This document shows positions 13,101-24,496 of a DNA stretch of 64,000 bases, piece after piece. Source of the DNA: Ophiobolus disseminans (lineage: Eukaryota > Ascomycota > Dothideomycetes > Pleosporales > Phaeosphaeriaceae); contig MU006230.1 in NCBI GenBank assembly GCA_010093685.1, positions 666,013 through 730,012 on the forward strand, given 5' to 3'. Below the pieces are notes generated by a model that was not told the origin of the DNA, did no database searches, and saw nothing but the letters and a program-made list of their open reading frames with translations. The first letter of the stretch is position 1, and each line of letters starts with the position of its first letter. Made by a program: the position numbers and the translations under genes.

Positions 13101-14107
13101 CTCGGGCCCGGCGCACATCATCACTGGCTTTGCTGTCACTTTCTGCTGGCGCCGGGACCCACTGCTGCAAAGGCGATTAGCATTAATTAGACCGATTGCA
13201 AATGACAGACGTCTATTGCAGCCATGCATGCACGCCTAAAGATGTTGACAGGTGGGATCAGCCACTAGGATCTCTACAACCATGACCTAGGCGGCAAGCT
13301 GGAGCAACTGCTCCGGGGTTAGGCCTACTTTTGCTCCCCATACTTTTTGTAGAAGTGGACCTCGAGTGTGGACCAGTTCGTGCGGCTACCAATGCTCAGG
13401 AGTAGGACCAGAGAGTGCATCCTGCGCTGAGCTAATCCACCAGGGCGCGGAAAGCGGAAGCGTTGAAGATGGACACGTGCACGGTCATTAAATCAGGACG
13501 GGCAAACCACTCACAGCTTGCTTTTTTTCACGTCTATGCAGTGTCTGCACCCCGGGCTGCAGACGTCTGATGAACACACAGATTGTACGTTCCTGGCATC
13601 CAGCATTGTGTCTTTGTCCAAGCCCGACGATGGCTTTTGTCACGAGCTGATTCTCACACAACCTCTTACTGCGGCTGCTGTGCTCCTTCCCCAACGTTGT
13701 CCAGTTTCAGACTGGCACTGCACCTGCCCTCATCGTCAGCACTGTGTTGCGCCGCAATTCCACGTTGCTCCATAGGAGCTGGAGTGCGAAACTCCATTGC
13801 GCATTTATAGCCGCTTGGTTGACGGTGCTAGCAAGGGCCCCAACACCCGCCGGACCCAGGTGCATAATCTCAAGAACTGGCTTAGCCTGTTACTTCGGTC
13901 GTAACTACCTTCAGTTTGTTTCTAAAACCCTACAACTTGCTGTTCCTGATCCCCTGTTGCGGTGTCATTATCAAACACGGCCGATCGACCACGAATCCCT
14001 GCGTCCCAGGATCTGAATGACGTTGATCACACTTGGGCGAGCCTTCCGTCACCATCACCTATCAGTATCAAACCAAGCTTGCGCCCACCCGACAACACAG
14101 TTCAGCG
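10148..14107. other. 4-kb gap without a supported gene
   Basis: No frame longer than about 150 codons shows recognisable motifs or splice continuity. The right part must include the promoter of the Zn2Cys6 regulator. Small open frames on both strands, for example near 10701-11144 and 11844-12197, begin at weak or non-ATG codons and look like chance. A non-coding RNA cannot be excluded from sequence alone. Confidence 0.5.
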
Positions 14108-16637
14108 ATGTCTGGATACTATCCAGGTCATAACATTCCCCCTCAATACTACAATGTGGATCCGAATGCAATTCCGAATCCGAATGTTCAACATGGCCCG
14201 CCTGGTATGATTCCGCAGAATCCCTACGCCCCAGGACTATCAGACAATCCTTTCCACCTCGGAGTTCCTGGGCCCTTTGTACAGTATGCAGATCCGCACT
14301 TGCAGCCCACGTACGTAGATCAATACGAGGACGTATCAGGACCACTAGGTTCGGCCCAAGGCGCAAACTCTCGCGCGCGAAGACGACCCAACCCTGGCGA
14401 GCAAGTGAAGCATCGCAGAACTAGGAGTGGCTGCTTCACGTGCAGGCAACGAAGAGTCAAGGTGATTGCGCATCATCCTCCTTTCCGCAGCCCAGCTAAT
14501 GCGGTATATAGTGTGATGAAAACCATCCCATCTGCGAGCGTGAGTCCCTCTCTTACGCTCTGAGGTTTGGCGCAACCTGATATTGATTATGACAGGATGC
14601 CGCAAAGGGAATCGTGAATGCATCTATCCAGATACACAATCCGTTCAGAAGTCATCCCGCAGTGGGTCCAAGTCGAGCAAATCGAGCGCCGCGGAGGGCG
14701 CATCGTCCCCGGAAGATCACGACGAAGATGACAAGGACCGCTTACCAGCAATCCTTGATGACGAAGAAGACGAAGACTATGACTACGATGAAGGCCTGAT
14801 GTCTGGAAGTCAAGACACGCGGGACTCTTCGCATACACCAGGGTCAACGATTCTCGACCAGAGTACATCTCCTTCGACCGAAGCTTCTTCGACTGTCCCG
14901 CCAACTGCGCGTCCTCCCCTCTCGCGCAAGGGTAGCGCGCAACATACTGCCAAGCTTGTACCGCCTTTGAAGAGCAGTTTGTCAAAGACACTGGACGTCC
15001 AATTCTACCTGGACTACTTTCGCAATCACATAACCGTCCACCACTATTCACTCAAGCGCGACACTCACAATTTTCTCAAAGGTGACTTCTTAGCCCATGC
15101 GATGAAGTTTGAGCCGTTGAAATACGCCGTGGCCGGCTACGCCGCCTATTTTCACACTCTCTCTCAGCCCGAGGGGCGCATGTCCACATTCCTCCACTTC
15201 TACAACGAGTCGGTCTCGAGACTCAGAGCGACCATTACAAAGAACAAGAAGCAAGGTCTGGCGACGTTTTTGACAATCCTGCAACTTGCGAGCATAGAGG
15301 TGAGATTGCTGTTCATGTTAGGCTACTTGCAACTGACAGACCGCAACAGGAAATGCTTGGTGACTGGGTTAACCTCATGGGCCACCAGAAAGCCGCGTTC
15401 GATATGCTCACCAAGCTCTATACCCCCAAAAGTATCACGCAATCCGATTTTCTGCTCAAGATCAGTTTGTGGTACATCAGGTTCGATTTATTTGTGGGGT
15501 TTCAATCCGGCGGAGAGTCGGTATTGAGCAGAGACTGGTTCGAGGCAGTCCATGAGTGCTACGTACAGAAGGTCCGCGACAACCCAGACGACATCGGCTT
15601 CAGATACGAAGAACGGTTCGCTTACTCCCGCCTGGTGGCCAAGGACTCGAACGATCTCTTCGCTCGGACCCAGAAAGGCTTGATCAGTCCGCAGGATTTC
15701 ATGGCGCAATTACCAGTTTTGAGAGAAAAGGTGGAAGGGCTTCGCCCTAATATACCGGCGGGACTGTTGAGCTCAGAATACAGTGTGAAGGACATGCCTG
15801 GCAAGCCTGACCCGGAAGATATTGTCAATCCGTACGAATCGGACGTCATATGGAGTGGGCCACTATTCACCACCAACTTTTTGATGCTGGATATTTGGGG
15901 TATTGTTTTCATGTTCAATATTTCTGAAGCGATGGCGTTACGAAAGCCGTTCTCACCAGAGTTGATGACCGAGGCGTACAAAGCCGTGCAAGTCTTCGAA
16001 GCAATGTGCGCGTACCCCGATGCCCCGATGGGAACGCTACTCGAGGCTCAAGTTAGCTTTGCGATTGCCTTTTTGTTCCTACCCAAGGACCAGAAGACGA
16101 CGCAGTGGTGTCGACGGACTTTTGCAAAGATCGAAGCATCTGGGTAAGTGACAGCCAGGTTCGAATCGCAAAGACCCCACAGAGGAATTTGCATTTGGCA
16201 CCTCGAGAGTCTGAGCGCATGATACTGTGTGGGATAAGACGCATGTTTCAATCACTAACAACATATACAGATACATCTACTCGGATGTCCTCCGCCACCG
16301 CATGCTCGAAGCAATGGGCGCTGCACCATCAGACTGGTGGCTGCCAAACGACGAAGCCTGCCCACCCATCATCCGGTCCATCAAAGACTTCATCAAAGAA
16401 AGGACTGGCACAACACCACCGAAAGACCAGGTGTCAGACGACCTCCGTGAAATGAGGGGCATATTCAACTCGCTCACCATTTCAGACTCTCCACCCTCGG
16501 ACAACATGACGGTAACGAGCGCCGACAGCGCACCGGCAGGCATGCCCGGCGGGTCGCCGGACTGGGCATCCGGCTACGGCAGCGATCGCAAGTCTTCGAG
16601 CGCAGAGGCATATGGATCGCAATACTCCAACCAGTAG
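14108..16637 (+). CDS. Zn2Cys6 fungal transcription factor
   Basis: Five exons (14108-14461, 14512-14539, 14596-15299, 15350-16143, 16271-16637) give 748 residues. The zinc cluster is complete once spliced: Cys109, Cys112, Cys119, Cys126, Cys129 and Cys136, spaced C-x2-C-x6-C-x6-C-x2-C-x6-C, preceded by a basic HRRTRSG stretch. Two introns interrupt the cluster, leaving a 28-base second exon. Next come a Ser/acidic linker (roughly 140-235, with the run DDEEDEDYDYDEG) and a long helical region typical of the fungal-specific regulatory domain. The start MSGYYPGHNI follows a non-coding-looking leader. Such proteins bind DNA as nuclear regulators. The cluster resembles proteins annotated as Moc3-like, but I would not transfer that name. 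No target pathway can be read from the neighbours, which are housekeeping genes. Confidence 0.9.
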
Positions 16638-17960
16638 GGACGACAAACAGCATGCGTTACCACAAGCCTTCCGCAAGCTGCATGACACGTACGGTACGCC
16701 CAATTCCCCAGACGACACGACGGATGCCCGCATCTCTGAAACACCTCTCCTCGAGGCGTTCAGCCCTGCACCCGCCCAACCGCCGTGGCAGATATGCTTT
16801 CCGAGAGGCGTCTGGTACCACGTTGATGAACAGATGTGGGCGCACACAACATACGGAGCACGGCAGCATCACATGGTGCAACGGTCCGGCAGCCGACCTT
16901 TACCAAAGCGGCAGATTGAAGCGAGGACTCGAGGTCGTGTCGCTCCTGTCCCTGCACGTTTGTTTCGACGTCGGATGTTCGGTGTAAGGGCGCGGGGAGG
17001 GGGGGTTCGGGTGGGAAAGTTTATATTGTTGGTTCGGAATATGAATAGTTGGATATACCCCGAAAGTGCAGAGGGACACATATGGTCACGGTGCATTGGT
17101 GGGCTACGTTCGTTTCCAGCGCTGCATTTGTTTGGAGAGAGGTGGGTTTGCATTCTGGCGACTTGTGTTGTTGTTTAGATGGCATTTTTTATTGCAGCAT
17201 CGCATTGCAACTTGTTTGAGCAGTACATCTTAATCGCTTGTTTCATGACTTTGCTGTCGTAGGCGCTTTGCGTGGTGGTTTATCGCGCGTGGAGTGTCTC
17301 GTGCGTGCGCAGAACAGTAATGCATGATGCAGTTGTCGAGTGAACACTCGACGTTTCAACTACACATTGCTGCTGCTATCCAAACACACAGTCACCATGC
17401 ACAGCTTCAGAAACCCCCCATAGGCAGAACAGACAAAGTGCTAAGAAGTACTCTTTTCGTCATAAACAAAGAGAGCAATATGAAGCAAGTCATCAAGTGT
17501 GAAGACTTGAAGCATGTTGTGAGACAGTCATGATCATAGATTAGACTTGACTTATCGTCATCCTTTCTCACATGGAAAGCAAACTGGAATATAATGAGCA
17601 TGACGTATACTGCTACAAATGTCATGTCTTGTATTTGGCAGATGACAAATGTCTTGCGGGCTGTGACAGTTTCACTACCACAAATGCGTAATGAAATACT
17701 AAACCATAATAGCAAGACATTCAAATTTATCGAAAATGAAATGCGTAACTAGCCTCGAAATAATATCTCGAGAAAGTCTACTCCGAGCACTGTGAATGCG
17801 CACATGTGCAGGTGCCAGGCGCCCAATCAGCTAGCGCATGCAGGTGGCCGCGCAGGTGCCGCTTTAGTGCGCTGCGGTACGCGGGTTCAACAAGCTGCCA
17901 GGCACGACAACGCCAAAGCAACCCGCATACCTCGAAACCACGGCCGCTACATACGTCACC
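16638..17960. other. Intergenic region, regulator 3' flank to GVP36 promoter
   Basis: No gene is supported in these 1.3 kb. A G-rich run lies near 16985-17020 and an A/T-rich stretch near 17440-17760. The last couple of hundred bases before 17961 are the likely promoter and leader of the Gvp36-like gene. Confidence 0.5.
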
Positions 17961-19356
17961 ATGGACAACCTCAAACAGATCACGGCTTTTGGGAAAGGCA
18001 TCTCGTACGTCGGCCCTGTTCACGTCCCTCGTCGTCCCTCGAGCATGTGGGATATCTTGCTATGCGCAGGTTGAGATATGCTGACATGGGCTCAACAGTG
18101 CTTCCTTCACGCCTTGGGCGGCCAGGACACAGCAGTATGTCAAGGAGCAGGTGGGCAATGTCGAGGACAAGGTATGAGTACCCCAGAGCATATCCTCGCC
18201 GTCTTCGAGGGTGCCGGCGGGCTGCTTCACGTGCTATTCAAGGCAACGCTGACCCGCCGTGACAGACCCAACTCCCTCCCGACTACATTGAGCTTGAGAA
18301 GCGGGTAGACGCGCTGAAGAAGGTGCACACAAGCATGCTCCAGGTCACGTACGGCCTCTATACACCCCCACCACCCAAGTACCCCGTCTAACCTCCCCCC
18401 CAGCTCGCAGTACGCCAACGAGGCCTACGACTACCCAGCCAACATCCGCGAATCTGTCACCGACCTCGGCCGCACCGTCTCGGAGAAGGTCAACCTGCTC
18501 TCTGCCGCCACCTCCCCGGCCGAAGCCCAGGCCGCCCTCACCGCCCCGCCCTCCGCAAAGCCCCAGCCCAAGACGTTCAGCCATGCCGTCGCCCGCGCCG
18601 CCCTCAACGCCTCACACATGCTCACCTCCGAGCAGACCTCGTCCAGCGAAGATCCGCTCGCCACCGCCCTCGAGAAGTACGCCGTGGCTAGCGAGAAGGT
18701 GGGCGAGGCGAGGCTCTCTCAAGACGCACAGATCCAGAGCCGCTTCCTCGCGGGCTGGAGCACGACGCTGAACACAAACATCCAGTTCGCGACGCGCGCG
18801 CGCAAGGCGGTCGAGAACGCGCGCCTCAGCCTCGATGCGACCAAGGCGAGCGCAAAGGGCCCCGTTTTCAACCTGCCCGGCCAGACGGGACGCAAGGACG
18901 GCCACGAGGAAGACCTGACCGAGGAGGCGCGCGCAAAGATCGAGCAGGCCGAGGACGAGTTCGTCGGCCAGACCGAGGAGGCCGTGGGCGTCATGAAGAA
19001 CGTGAGTCCTCTCAAAGCACACGAGACGATTACCCCAGCAAGCAGCTAACACGCCAACAGGTCCTCGACACCCCCGAGCCCCTGCGCAACCTTGCCGACC
19101 TCATCGCCGCACAGCTCGAATACCACAAGAAGGCCTACGAGATCCTGTCGGAGCTGGCCCCCGTCGTCGACCAGCTGCAGGTCGAACAGGAGGTGCGTAG
19201 ACACCAGTCTGATGATTTCTAGCCCCCCCCGTCTTTTTTCTGTCCACGTGCGTTTGTCTCTGATACGTTCTGTCACAGCAAAAGTATCGGGATCCTTAGC
19301 TGATGCGTGCGTGCTGCTTGTAGGCTAGTTACCGGAAGGCCAGGGAAGAGATGTGA
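17961..19356 (+). CDS. GVP36: BAR-domain protein, Gvp36 family
   Basis: Six exons (17961-18004, 18099-18171, 18266-18348, 18404-19001, 19061-19192, 19324-19356) join in frame to 320 residues. The start MDNLKQITAFGKGIS continues across the first intron into ASFTPWAARTQQYVKEQ, then VEDKTQLPPDYIELEKRVDA, which I recognise as the Gvp36/BAR_2 family. The rest is strongly helical with coiled-coil character, as expected of a banana-shaped BAR dimer that bends or senses membranes. In yeast, Gvp36 is a Golgi/endosome vesicle protein needed for endocytosis and vacuole organisation. The last coding exon is only 33 bases (ASYRKAREEM). An alternative acceptor inside the last intron (at cacag near 19277) would change the C-terminus. 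The gene lies tail to tail with the cyclotransferase-like gene, 187 bases apart. Confidence 0.92.
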
Positions 19357-19543
19357 GGGATACTTTGAACGCTGGTATTGCTACTTGAGTGGGATTGAGC
19401 TTGTGTGGATGGTGGGATTATTGCGTGCGAGGATGGGGTACATGGTCTTAGGCGTTGCAACTTTGACGAAATATCGATACGATTGAATGGATTAGTTCAT
19501 CTTCTTCCCACACCACACATCCCCGCACAACCAACCCCTCCCA

Positions 19544-20370
19544 TCAAAACACCCCACTCTCATCCCTAAACCCCCTCGCCTGCGCCCTCGCAAACGTACC
19601 CACTTCCTCTTCCCCGTCTCCCTCTTCTGCGGGGATGTATGGCCTCATCACTTTCTCCACATACTCCTTTGGAACCTATCCCGCATCGTTAGCCCGCATC
19701 TATGTGTGATTAAGAAAAATCTTACCCCCAATTTCAGCGCATCATCCACCCCCCGATTCATCCTATACACATACTCCTTTCTGGGCACATCAGGCTCCAC
19801 GCGCCGCCGATCGATGTAGACTAACATGTCCCGCGCATACGTCGGCGGCTTCGTCGTGTTGATGCTTTTGTGCGAATTTAGGGGCGGGGAAGCTGGGCCC
19901 GCGGACCAAAAGTCACAGTTCAAGTGTTCTTTGGTGTATGCGATAGGTACGCCTTCGTTTTTATCCAAACGCTCTTCATCCTCTGCTTGTAGGGCGTAGA
20001 CTAAGCCATATACTCCGGGCGTGTTGGATTCGGCTTGGTCTTGATCCTGGTCTGCAGCGCCGGTTGAGGTTGATGTGGTATTTCTGTTTTCAACAACGTT
20101 CGCATACCCCCGATCATTGATTATCCACGTATAATTCTCCAGGCGCGCGATCCCGAGGTACGTGGCGGTCGGGCAGCGTTGGGACATTTGCGAGAGCCAG
20201 AGGTTGGAGCCGTAGCCGAAGTAGATGGTGGGTTTGGAGTTTGGGTCGTTTGAGGAGGACATGGTGTTTTCGTGGTGGGTTGGGGTTAGGATGGCTTGGT
20301 TGAGTTGAGAGGGGAGGGCGAGGGCGAGGGATGTGCTGATGAGAAATGGGAAGAGGTAGGAGAGGTGCAT
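19544..20370 (-). CDS. Gamma-glutamylcyclotransferase-like protein with possible signal peptide
   Basis: Two exons (20370-19726 and 19675-19544; 50-base intron) encode 258 residues. The fold signature FGYGSNLW is at residues 51-58, and a candidate catalytic Glu139 lies in LDKNEGVPI, the position of the essential glutamate in GGCT enzymes. Members release 5-oxoproline from gamma-glutamyl compounds in glutathione turnover. The first ATG gives MHLSYLFPFLISTSLALALP, which looks like a cleavable signal peptide or membrane anchor; a second ATG at residue 37 (MSSSNDPNS) would give the usual cytosolic form. Both are in frame and I cannot decide between them. The exon-2 protein (VPKEYVEKVMRPYIP onward) continues the family C-terminus well. 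The 5' half of the coding strand is very C-rich and the 3' end G-rich, so codon use differs sharply along the gene. Confidence 0.85.
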
Positions 20371-22159
20371 TTATGGTGTGTTGGGGATGGGAGGGGTGGT
20401 ATGACTGGGAGTTGCAGGAAATTGGTTGTCTAGGAGTAGGACGGTGTTGAAAAAGGTTGGTTCAGGTCTTGGTGTGTTCTGAATGTGGATGCCCAGGTGT
20501 GGTTGTGCTTGAGGTATGACTCGATTCGGTACCAATATTCAACTAGAGGATGCGACTTGTAGTTTTCCCGCGGCCTGAGCAATGCTTTCGGAGCAGTGAG
20601 AAGAAAAGGTAGAGTATGTACGACTTGATCGTCGGCGATGTGTAGATGTAGAAGTCACTGTTACGCAGGACCGAGGTTCATGGCATGGGCTTAGTAAGCA
20701 CAGAGTCTGTTAATTGGGTAGGCAGCTCTCTTTCCGCTCCTTACCTTCTACGTCATCTTTTTCGACTGACAATGAAGCTGTATGCTATGCCGCTGATCAA
20801 GATGCGACGATATTTACACCGAACGATGGGAGCTAACACAACCTTGGAAGCATAGAAGAGTAGCCGTGGGCCGATGCCTTCCCTTCCTTCACACATACCA
20901 TTCCTCACTGTTCCTCAACAATTACCAAACAAGAGCAACATGTTCACCTTTATAGCTTAGCTGTCGTGTGGATTTATACACAGGTGCACTGCCTCGCCTG
21001 GGCCTATATGCAAACGATCAATCTCTCGGGACCGGGCTGCTGGCACCAATCTGAGACATGCTGCTTCCGACGATCAACCTCAAACTACGTGCTAGTAATG
21101 GCTTACTGTTACAGCAACCTCTTCCCCTTCATGACTTTTAGATATTGACAAAAGACGCAAAGTCACGTATAGCTTGCAGACAGATTCGATTATCGATACC
21201 GGCAAATAAACCCCCGTTTCAAACCTTCCTCAAACTCAGCTACAATGGTGATTATCGACGCTGATACGGGCTATAACGACCCCAGAGCTTGTACCCCGTA
21301 AATTCTTATCGACCACATATCGGATATAAACGCCGAAAACCATTAAGCAAGGTCCTTCGCAATCCCCACCAATTATCTAAACATAGCTTCACCATGTACC
21401 TATGTACACCCCCAGCACCATATCCAAGCGCATATCCCCGCTGCACACCACCGCACTTCCGCTCACGGCACGGAGCTCGATTGCCTACCTCCCCGCACGT
21501 ATTTGCGAACGCCCCATGTACCCGATGCACGGTCAGCCAGATAGGACTGCTAACCACGGATGGTGCGCCTATCTAGGTTGCTGTCGAACAGATTGGGACT
21601 AGACATGCATGTGTTGATGAGGCCATTTGACATGGTGTGCGTACCGAGCCGTCGGTATCGGGAGTGGGCTCGGTAGGGTATTCAGCCCTGTCGTATTCGT
21701 GTCTTTTTGGGTGGGTGGGTTTGGGGACTGGGGGTGATGGAACGGAACACACTCTTGCTATGACTACGAATCATCGTTTGAAGTTCTCTAGGCGCGGCGC
21801 GTGTGAAGGTTGAATGTGGTTGTCGATACAATTGATATTGACGCCCAACACATATTGCTGGTATCACATGCCGATACTACTTCGTATGTTCACCCTGCTC
21901 GCAATCGGCTAAGATAACGCCCGACACACGATCGGTGAAGCCAAAGTACACTCTCAACCCAGCCTAGAAAGCACCATGCACTCGATCCTCCACAACCAAG
22001 AAAGGCGTATTTCGCCACGGCCCGGAGTACACTGCGCATCTATACCAGCATACTCGCATCTACACTGCTCCGATATACGCAGCCCAATCTCCATCCCTCT
22101 CGCCAATGCACAATCCACTCCACCTTCCTAGCTCCCTTCCACCATCTCACACCACGGCG
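20371..22159. other. Intergenic region between cyclotransferase-like and permease genes
   Basis: No gene is supported. This is a divergent layout, so both promoters lie here. A C-rich block near 21390-21500 is followed by a G-rich block near 21600-21760 with no coding sequence, which matters for the skew observation reported separately. The leader just before 22160 is C-rich and carries an in-frame upstream ATG at 22106. Confidence 0.5.
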
Positions 22160-23837
22160 ATGGAGCCCAAAACAGCGCAGTCACACGTCGTCAGCGACCA
22201 TGAGGCAGACGCTGTTCTGTACGAGAAAGGCGCCACGGCGGAAGATGCAGATGATATGCGCCGCATGGGGAAGACGCAGGAAACGCGCCGCACGTTCCGC
22301 TCCGTGACGATCCTCGGATTCTGCATGGTCATGCTTTCGACTTGGGAAGTTGTGCTTGCGACGTCTGTGTTTGCGCTTTCGAATGGTGGGACGGCGGGGC
22401 TGATTTGGGGGTACTTGATTGTTATGGTTGGGTTTGGATTCGTGGTGGCTAGTTTGGCGGAGATGGCTTCGATGTAAGTGATGAAGTAGTAAATTTAGGG
22501 GCTGATTGATGGAACGAGAGAACCTGGGCTAACGATGTGTAGGGCTCCCACGGCTGGCGGTCAGTACCATTGGGTCAGTGAATTCGCGCCACCCACCTGC
22601 CAGAAGTTCCTCAGCTACATGGTCGGGTGGCTGGGCGTCTTGGGTTGGCAGACTGGCGCCGCGACGGTGTCGTATCTGGCTGGAAAGCAGATACAAGGCC
22701 TTATCAAATTGAACAACCCCAGCTACGAGCTCAAGGCGTGGCATGGGACGATGCTGATTTGGTTCGTGCTTGTGATCTGTTTAGTGTTCAACACGTTCTT
22801 CTCCAAGAAACTGGCGCTGGTGGAGGGAGTTATTGTCATATTGCATATTGCTGGCTTCTTTGCTGTCCTTATCCCGCTCTGGGTTTTAGGCGACACGAGT
22901 CAATCCTCTGGTGTCTTTACACGGTTCGAGGACAACATGGGGTGGGGCAATCTTCCTCTGGCAGTCATCATCGGCCTCACTGGAGCATCGGGAACGTTTG
23001 TAGGAGTCGAGGCTGGCGCTCACATGTCGGAGGAAGTGCGCAATGCCGCGTATGTGATTCCTCGCGCCATGATGTGGACATGGTTTGGGAACGGATTGCT
23101 TGGGTGGGTTATGGCCATCACCTTCTGCTACTGCTTGGGCGACACGATGTCCGTTCTGACGACCGAATTGGGGACTCCGTTCATCCAAGTATTCCTCAAT
23201 GCCACAGGATCAGCGGGTGGTGCTACCGCCCTCACCGTCATCATGCTGGTCATTGCGATTTTCGCATGCGTAGCAATCATGGCGACAAACTCACGCCAGC
23301 TCTTCGCGTTTGCGCGAGACAATGGCGTACCGTTCTCCAAGACGTTCAGCTATGTGAGTAGACAGTTCTCGACAGCACATCGTGGGGAACCTAATCATGC
23401 TTCAGGTGTCACCAACTCTCGAAGTCCCAGTCAACTCTACCTACATGACATTGCTCTTCGTAGTTATCCTGTCCCTCATCAACCTCGGTTCCACTGTGGC
23501 CTTCATGCAAGTCATTTCGCTTGGCGTCGCCGCGATGTTGACAACCTACCTGATCTCCATCTCTTGCATCACGCTGAAGAGGCTCCGTGGTGAGCCGCTT
23601 TTGCCGTCAAAGTTCGATCTCGGAAGATTTGGACTTGCCATCAATCTCATCGCGGTAGCTTTTCTGATCTTTTTCTGGGTGTTCTGTTTCTTTCCAGTCG
23701 GCCCCAACCCGACTGTCGTGGACATGAACTGGGCTTGCCTGGGATACGGGATCGTCATTATCTTCGCCTTGGTATATTATGCTGTTCGTGGTCGTCACGT
23801 CTACCTCGGGCCTGTTGCGTACGTTCGCATGATTTAG
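22160..23837 (+). CDS. APC-family amino acid/choline/GABA-type permease
   Basis: Three exons (22160-22473, 22543-23353, 23406-23837) give 518 residues. The protein has a polar cytosolic N-terminus followed by about twelve hydrophobic segments. Segments such as APTAGGQYHWVSEFAP and FLSYMVGWLGVLGWQ are typical of the fungal amino acid/choline permease branch of the APC superfamily, which imports substrates across the plasma membrane with protons. The phrase FAFARDNGVPFSKTFSYVS near the second splice site is also a family landmark. I preferred the ATG at 22160 (MEPKTAQSH) over one 18 codons upstream in the same frame, because the latter adds only a Pro/Ser/His-rich tail. The substrate (choline, GABA or other amines) cannot be set from sequence. 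Neighbours give no hint. Confidence 0.9.
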
Positions 23838-24496
23838 ATATAGTAGAACATGTCCTTGGTCATAATGTGGAGACGAGACAGTCGCGTTGTGCTAGTGAGC
23901 CTTATCGCCTTATCGTGCTTGTGGGGCGAAGTTTGGACGCGAAACCATCGCGACCTTCATCGAACGAAGGCAACACCATCAAACGCATCCAAAAGCATCA
24001 CGACTTATCTCGCCAACAGAAGTGATGTTTGATTCGATAATGTGCCATAGAGTGGTGACGCGAACGACACGGTCACGCGCTGACATGTACCCCGCGACGG
24101 ATTGATAGGCGGCACGCTTCCGCCGGAGCTTACGCGGGGATATGGGGAGCCACATGAGGCAGCCTTCCTTGAGCGATGCTTGAACCCTCCTGACTACTCT
24201 ATCTATCCCTCTAGACTTGGGTGTCAGGTGATGCTACCAGTTCAATCTTGATTGTATCCAGCCCTCTCGGCTTCGGCTCTTTCAGTCATCCATTGTTGAT
24301 GCCGGCCTTGCTGCTTGATAGGCCAGCTCCGAGGAGCTGTTGATGCCTTGAGGTTCGTGAATAAGAATAACAGTATGGTACATCCATAATAGGCAAATCT
24401 ATTGTATACTGATACTTGAGTACAGGTTCATAACCTACAACATTAGCAACCCCGTTCACCCTCCACCCTATCGCATACCCATCACCATCCTTCACC
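23838..24496. other. Short intergenic region
   Basis: These 659 bases hold the 3' flank of the permease and the promoter of the next plus-strand gene. I see no gene or clear regulatory motif. The leader before 24497 is C/A-rich and ends in a good start context (ttcaccATGG). Confidence 0.5.

Noticed and set aside
16150..16175. tRNA-like ggttcgaatc run
   Set aside because: It lies in an intron of the Zn2Cys6 gene and no matching acceptor or anticodon arms flank it.
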